Of a DNA stretch of 16,503 bases, positions 13,675 to 16,503 are shown piece by piece. Each line of letters starts with the position of its first letter. Within the stretch, counting starts at the first letter, position 1. The notes under the pieces are model-generated. The model did no database searches, had not been told where the DNA came from, and saw nothing but the letters and a program-made list of their open reading frames with translations. The stretch comes from JAKFEW01 sp036675505 (GTDB taxonomy: Bacteria; Cyanobacteriota; Sericytochromatia; S15B-MN24; JAQBPE01), in contig JAKFEW010000068.1 of NCBI GenBank assembly GCA_036675505.1, positions 1 to 16,503 on the forward strand, read 5' to 3'. Position numbers and translations under genes: made by a program.

Positions 13675-15801
13675 CTAGGGGTTGTTGGTGATCACGTTGA
13701 GGTTGCCTGACCCGATGTTCATGTACGGGATCAGGAAGCTGAACCCGGGCAGCACCCACGGCCCGTTGGCATCTTGCTCGAAGGAGACCTGGTCGACGCC
13801 CCACGCGGGCGGCTGGTTGTCCTTGTAGACCGCCCGGAACGTGCCCGCCGGGGTGAAAGGACCGGTCTGGAACTGGCCCTTGCGGGAGAGCGCACCGGTG
13901 ACGGTCGCGCGGCCTCGGCCGCCGTTCGGCGTGCCCTGGTCGAAGATCGCCGTGTCGACCTTGCCGTTCCAGCGGATCGGCGGCGAAGTGCCATGGTCCT
14001 GGAAGCTCGCGCTGCCCGCCAGGCCGCCGGCGTCCCAGTGCCGCTTGAGCACGTTGACCTCGCCGGTCCAGCGCTGGTAGCCGTCCAGCGGGTTGAAGAG
14101 CGAGAAGTTGCCCGCGACCGCGTCGGCCGGGAAGCCGCAGAAGTCGATCTCGCGGAACAGCGTGTTCGCAAGCTGGAACGCGTTGTCGTCGGTGGCCGTG
14201 ATGCGGACCCTGTCGACCACGCGGCCGTAGAGCGCCGGGTTGGTGACCTTGATGTTCTGCGAGACCCACTGGAGGCCGCCGTTCACCGCGATCGGCGCGC
14301 CGGTCGCGATCCAGGCGCCCGTGAGGGCGTCGCGCAGCTCGACCAGCGCCGTGAACGACATAGCGAACGGCGCCACGTTCGGGTTCGGGCCGACCAGGAA
14401 GCTGAACCACTTGACGTTGGCGGCCGGCTCGACCAGGTTGAAGGTCGCGCGGGCCGACAGATCGGCCGTGTCGACGGCCGTGGGCGCCCAGTAGGTGTCC
14501 AGGTTGTTGTCGATCCAGTTGGGCGCTGCGGCGTCGTCCGAGCTCGTGTTCACGTTCTGGACCGCGAGCGGGTCGCAGGGCTCGGGCTCACCGGGCTGCG
14601 GCGGGTAGACCGCCTGGGCCGGCACGCCGTTCAGCTGGACGTCGGCGAAGAGGGTGTTGGCGAGGTCGACGCCGCTGCCGGTCGACGGATCGATCGCCGT
14701 GATGCGCACGGCGTTGATGTCGAGCGCCGCGATCGCCGGGTTCGAGACGACGTAGTTCTTGTTGATCGTCTGCACGCCGCCCGTCACCCAGTCCTGGCTC
14801 GCGAGCACCCAGGTGTTGTCGGACGTCCGCCGGACGGCGACGCGCAGCAAGAAGGTCACGTCGGTGAGCACGTTCAGGTTCGGCCGCAGGCCGATGCGCA
14901 ACGAGCGCAGCCGCGAATAGGCCGCGAGCTCGAAGCGCGCGCGCACCCGGTCGTCGTCCTCGGCGTCGACCAGCGTGCCGGCCCAGTAGGTGAAGAAGCG
15001 GTTGAGCGCCGTGTCGACCAGGTTGGGCGCCGCCGCCTGGTCCGAGGAGGTGACCACGTTCGCGATCGCGAGCGGGTCGCCCGGCTGGTTCGGCTGGACC
15101 ACGCCGATCGGGTCGGTCTCGTAGACCAGCGTATTGGCGAGGCGGTTGGCGTTCGCGTCGTTGAACACGATCCGCACGGCTGCGACGTCCTCGAGCACGA
15201 ACGGCGCTGTGGCGTTGCTCGTCTGGAAGTCGATGTCGAAGGTCTGCTTGGTGGCCGTGTTGATCGCGTAGCCGGTCACGACGTCCACGAAGCCCGTGGT
15301 GCCGCTGCGCCGCACCTGGACCGTGACTGTGCAGTCGACGTTGGTGATCGACGCGTGCGGGCCGACGGTGAGCCGGACGCCCTGCACGTGGTTGCGGTTC
15401 GCGTTGAGGTTCAGGCGCACGAAAGCTGTGCCATCGACGGCGCCCGCGCCGGTCTCGGCCCAGTAGGTGTTGGCGTCGCCGTCGTTCGCCCGGAAGCCGA
15501 AGGCGTCGTCCGACGACACGGCCTGGACGGTGGCGCCGAGCTCATTGGCCGGGTTCAGCGCCTGCAGGCTGTACGTCAGCGGCGGACCAGGCGGCAGGGG
15601 CTCCTCGGGGGCGTTCTCATCGGCGACCCCGGCCAACGCGGCACCCGCCGACGCGGCGTCCGGCGCCACGGCGAGCTCCCCACCGACGGCGGGTGCGCCC
15701 TCGCCCTCGATGGCGCCCTGGGGCGGCGCGGCGGAGTTCGTGCCGCAGCCCGCGGCGACCAGCGCGGCCGCCAGAGCGCCCGTGATGAGGCGATTCCTCA
15801 T
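13675..15801 (-). CDS. lipoprotein with three tandem discoidin-like modules
   Basis: The product has 708 residues. The ATG at 15801 has GGAGG five bases upstream and starts a lipoprotein signal peptide ending AAGC (Cys19). An acidic Ala/Pro linker runs to about 75. Three related modules follow, each opening with SSD and a TYWA motif (97-115, 252-274, 420-439) and closing with LANTL (221-225, 380-384, 544-548). This pattern fits F5/8 type C (discoidin-like) carbohydrate- or surface-binding beta-sandwiches. The final part (565-708: RWTGEVNVLKRHWDAGG, then GRGRATVTGALSRKGQF) is a different, unrecognised beta-rich domain. The protein is probably displayed on the cell surface and binds glycans or matrix. 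It ends at the shared terminator. Confidence 0.85.
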   Translation of the reverse strand: MRNRLITGALAAALVAAGCGTNSAAPPQGAIEGEGAPAVGGELAVAPDAASAGAALAGVADENAPEEPLPPGPPLTYSLQALNPANELGATVQAVSSDDAFGFRANDGDANTYWAETGAGAVDGTAFVRLNLNANRNHVQGVRLTVGPHASITNVDCTVTVQVRRSGTTGFVDVVTGYAINTATKQTFDIDFQTSNATAPFVLEDVAAVRIVFNDANANRLANTLVYETDPIGVVQPNQPGDPLAIANVVTSSDQAAAPNLVDTALNRFFTYWAGTLVDAEDDDRVRARFELAAYSRLRSLRIGLRPNLNVLTDVTFLLRVAVRRTSDNTWVLASQDWVTGGVQTINKNYVVSNPAIAALDINAVRITAIDPSTGSGVDLANTLFADVQLNGVPAQAVYPPQPGEPEPCDPLAVQNVNTSSDDAAAPNWIDNNLDTYWAPTAVDTADLSARATFNLVEPAANVKWFSFLVGPNPNVAPFAMSFTALVELRDALTGAWIATGAPIAVNGGLQWVSQNIKVTNPALYGRVVDRVRITATDDNAFQLANTLFREIDFCGFPADAVAGNFSLFNPLDGYQRWTGEVNVLKRHWDAGGLAGSASFQDHGTSPPIRWNGKVDTAIFDQGTPNGGRGRATVTGALSRKGQFQTGPFTPAGTFRAVYKDNQPPAWGVDQVSFEQDANGPWVLPGFSFLIPYMNIGSGNLNVITNNP

Positions 15802-15973
15802 TTGACCCTCCTCGATGTCGATCTGGTGACGCCTCTGCGTCACGGGGTCATCATGGCGAGGCCCGGGCCGAACTCGAAAGAGGTGATCGAGCCTCCCGCG
15901 GCAGGTTCGTCAATTCAGTCCATGGCGGACATTGGTATGGTGACGATGTTACAGCGATGACCCGAGCAGGGCG

Positions 15974-15988
15974 TTTCCGGACCGGAAA
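15974..15988. promoter_or_regulatory. perfect palindrome TTTCCGG-A-CCGGAAA
   Basis: Seven-base arms flank a single A in the gap between the partial gene at the right edge and the discoidin-like lipoprotein, 172 bases upstream of the lipoprotein start. The one-base centre suits a dimeric regulator better than an RNA hairpin, and there is no T-tract. It may be an operator. The rest of the 15802-16013 gap holds no gene I can support. Confidence 0.4.
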
Positions 15989-16013
15989 ACAGCCCGCCGC
16001 GCGCGTTGACCAC

Positions 16014-16502
16014 CTAATGCGGCGGGTGGGTCTCGCCGATGAAGAGCTTGCGCGTGGCCCCGGCCTGCGGCGCGAGCTCGATGCGGTAGCGCAGGCCCTG
16101 CTCGAGCAAGAAGACCGCGTGGCGCGCGATCCCGCCGCACCGCGTGACCCCTCGGCCGTCCTCGAGGCTGAACATGACCGCCTCGGCCGGGTCCAGCACG
16201 AGGAAGAAGTGGTCGGCGTCGAGGAAGATCGACCACTCGCCCGTGCGCGGCACGCTGAGGGCCAGGTGCGTGCGCGCCGGGCCGAGCGCCACGTCGTAGC
16301 GCCTGCCGATGGCGAGCGCGGCGGCGGCGGCAGGCTCGCTGGGCGGCGTGATCGGCAGGCCTGGCGCGGCGAAGGCTGCGCAGGCGGCCTGCTCGACGGC
16401 GAGCGTGTCGTGGCCCGCGCCGGCAGACGCGCTGGCCACGGGCACAGCCGTGCTCGCCGCGGGGCTCGGCGGCGGGCCAGCTGTGGCCGGCGCGCCGGCG
16501 AC
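16014..16502 (-). CDS. hypothetical protein, 5' partial at window edge
   Basis: The frame runs open from the right edge to a TAG at 16014, so the start is probably outside; a GTG at 16445 is a weak internal alternative. The visible N-terminal part is Ala/Pro/Ser-rich and disordered, like the linker of a secreted or lipid-anchored protein. The remainder (GEWSIFLDADHFFLVLD, then RHAVFLLEQGLRYRIELAPQ and RKLFIGETHPPH at the end) looks like a compact beta-rich domain of about 100 residues. I do not recognise the family. It is on the same strand as the discoidin-like gene, 212 bases upstream of it. Confidence 0.65.
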   Translation of the reverse strand, partial: VAGAPATAGPPPSPAASTAVPVASASAGAGHDTLAVEQAACAAFAAPGLPITPPSEPAAAAALAIGRRYDVALGPARTHLALSVPRTGEWSIFLDADHFFLVLDPAEAVMFSLEDGRGVTRCGGIARHAVFLLEQGLRYRIELAPQAGATRKLFIGETHPPH

Positions 16503-16503
16503 C

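Noticed and set aside
12227..14410. Long minus-strand open frame spanning two convergent genes and their terminator
   Set aside because: It crosses a strong terminator and overlaps two supported genes; the composition is typical of a shadow frame.
13774..15960. Very long open frame (728 codons) on the plus strand opposite the discoidin-like gene
   Set aside because: Its composition is Arg/Val/Gly/His-biased antisense of a high-GC gene, with no domain or ribosome binding site; the minus strand has a lipoprotein signal and repeated modules.

Overview
The window is about 70 percent GC, densely coding DNA from a Gram-negative bacterium. Two N-terminal lipoboxes, a periplasmic adaptor plus MacB-type exporter, a periplasmic class I cytochrome c and secreted enzymes all point to a two-membrane cell. 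The lineage cannot be fixed from sequence alone. The DUF1289 protein and the cytochrome c551-like protein are typical of Proteobacteria. The beta-propeller protein and the Asn-Asn ladder lipoprotein also recall uncultured high-GC lineages such as Sericytochromatia. No tRNA, rRNA, CRISPR array, insertion sequence or prophage was found.

Left part (1-4384): the end of an NHL-type beta-propeller protein converges on an aldo/keto reductase. A PH-like/SHOCT protein is transcribed divergently from the reductase. A 380-base decay zone follows, holding an in-frame coding remnant and the C-terminal stub of an alpha/beta hydrolase. Next comes an exported phosphodiester glycosidase (NAGPA domain).

Middle part (4422-6937): two unrecognised minus-strand genes (403 and 129 aa) probably form one unit. 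Its promoter spacer holds a GAAC-N4-GTTC palindrome of the kind bound by LexA in many Gram-positive and other bacteria. Two inverted copies of a 45-base REP-like hairpin element with compensatory stem changes lie here; one forms exactly 15 in-frame codons inside the 129-aa gene. Divergent from this unit are a DUF1289 protein and a cytochrome c.

Export part (7025-13603): a MacA-like adaptor, an ABC ATPase and a MacB-like permease form a tripartite exporter. The adaptor is separated from the ATPase/permease pair by an opposite-strand two-gene cassette: a tiny AYIDP membrane protein and a protein joining a kinase-like fold to a SAM methyltransferase. Downstream of the permease on the same strand is a lipoprotein with an Asn-Asn ladder repeat.

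Right part (13604-16503): a strong 14-bp-stem terminator separates this lipoprotein from a convergent 708-aa lipoprotein with three tandem discoidin-like modules. A perfect TTTCCGG-A-CCGGAAA palindrome lies between that gene and a partial, unrecognised gene at the right edge. The overall theme is envelope export and surface proteins. The most promising unexplained items are the REP-like element, the LexA-like regulated two-gene unit, and the repeat-bearing lipoproteins beside the exporter.
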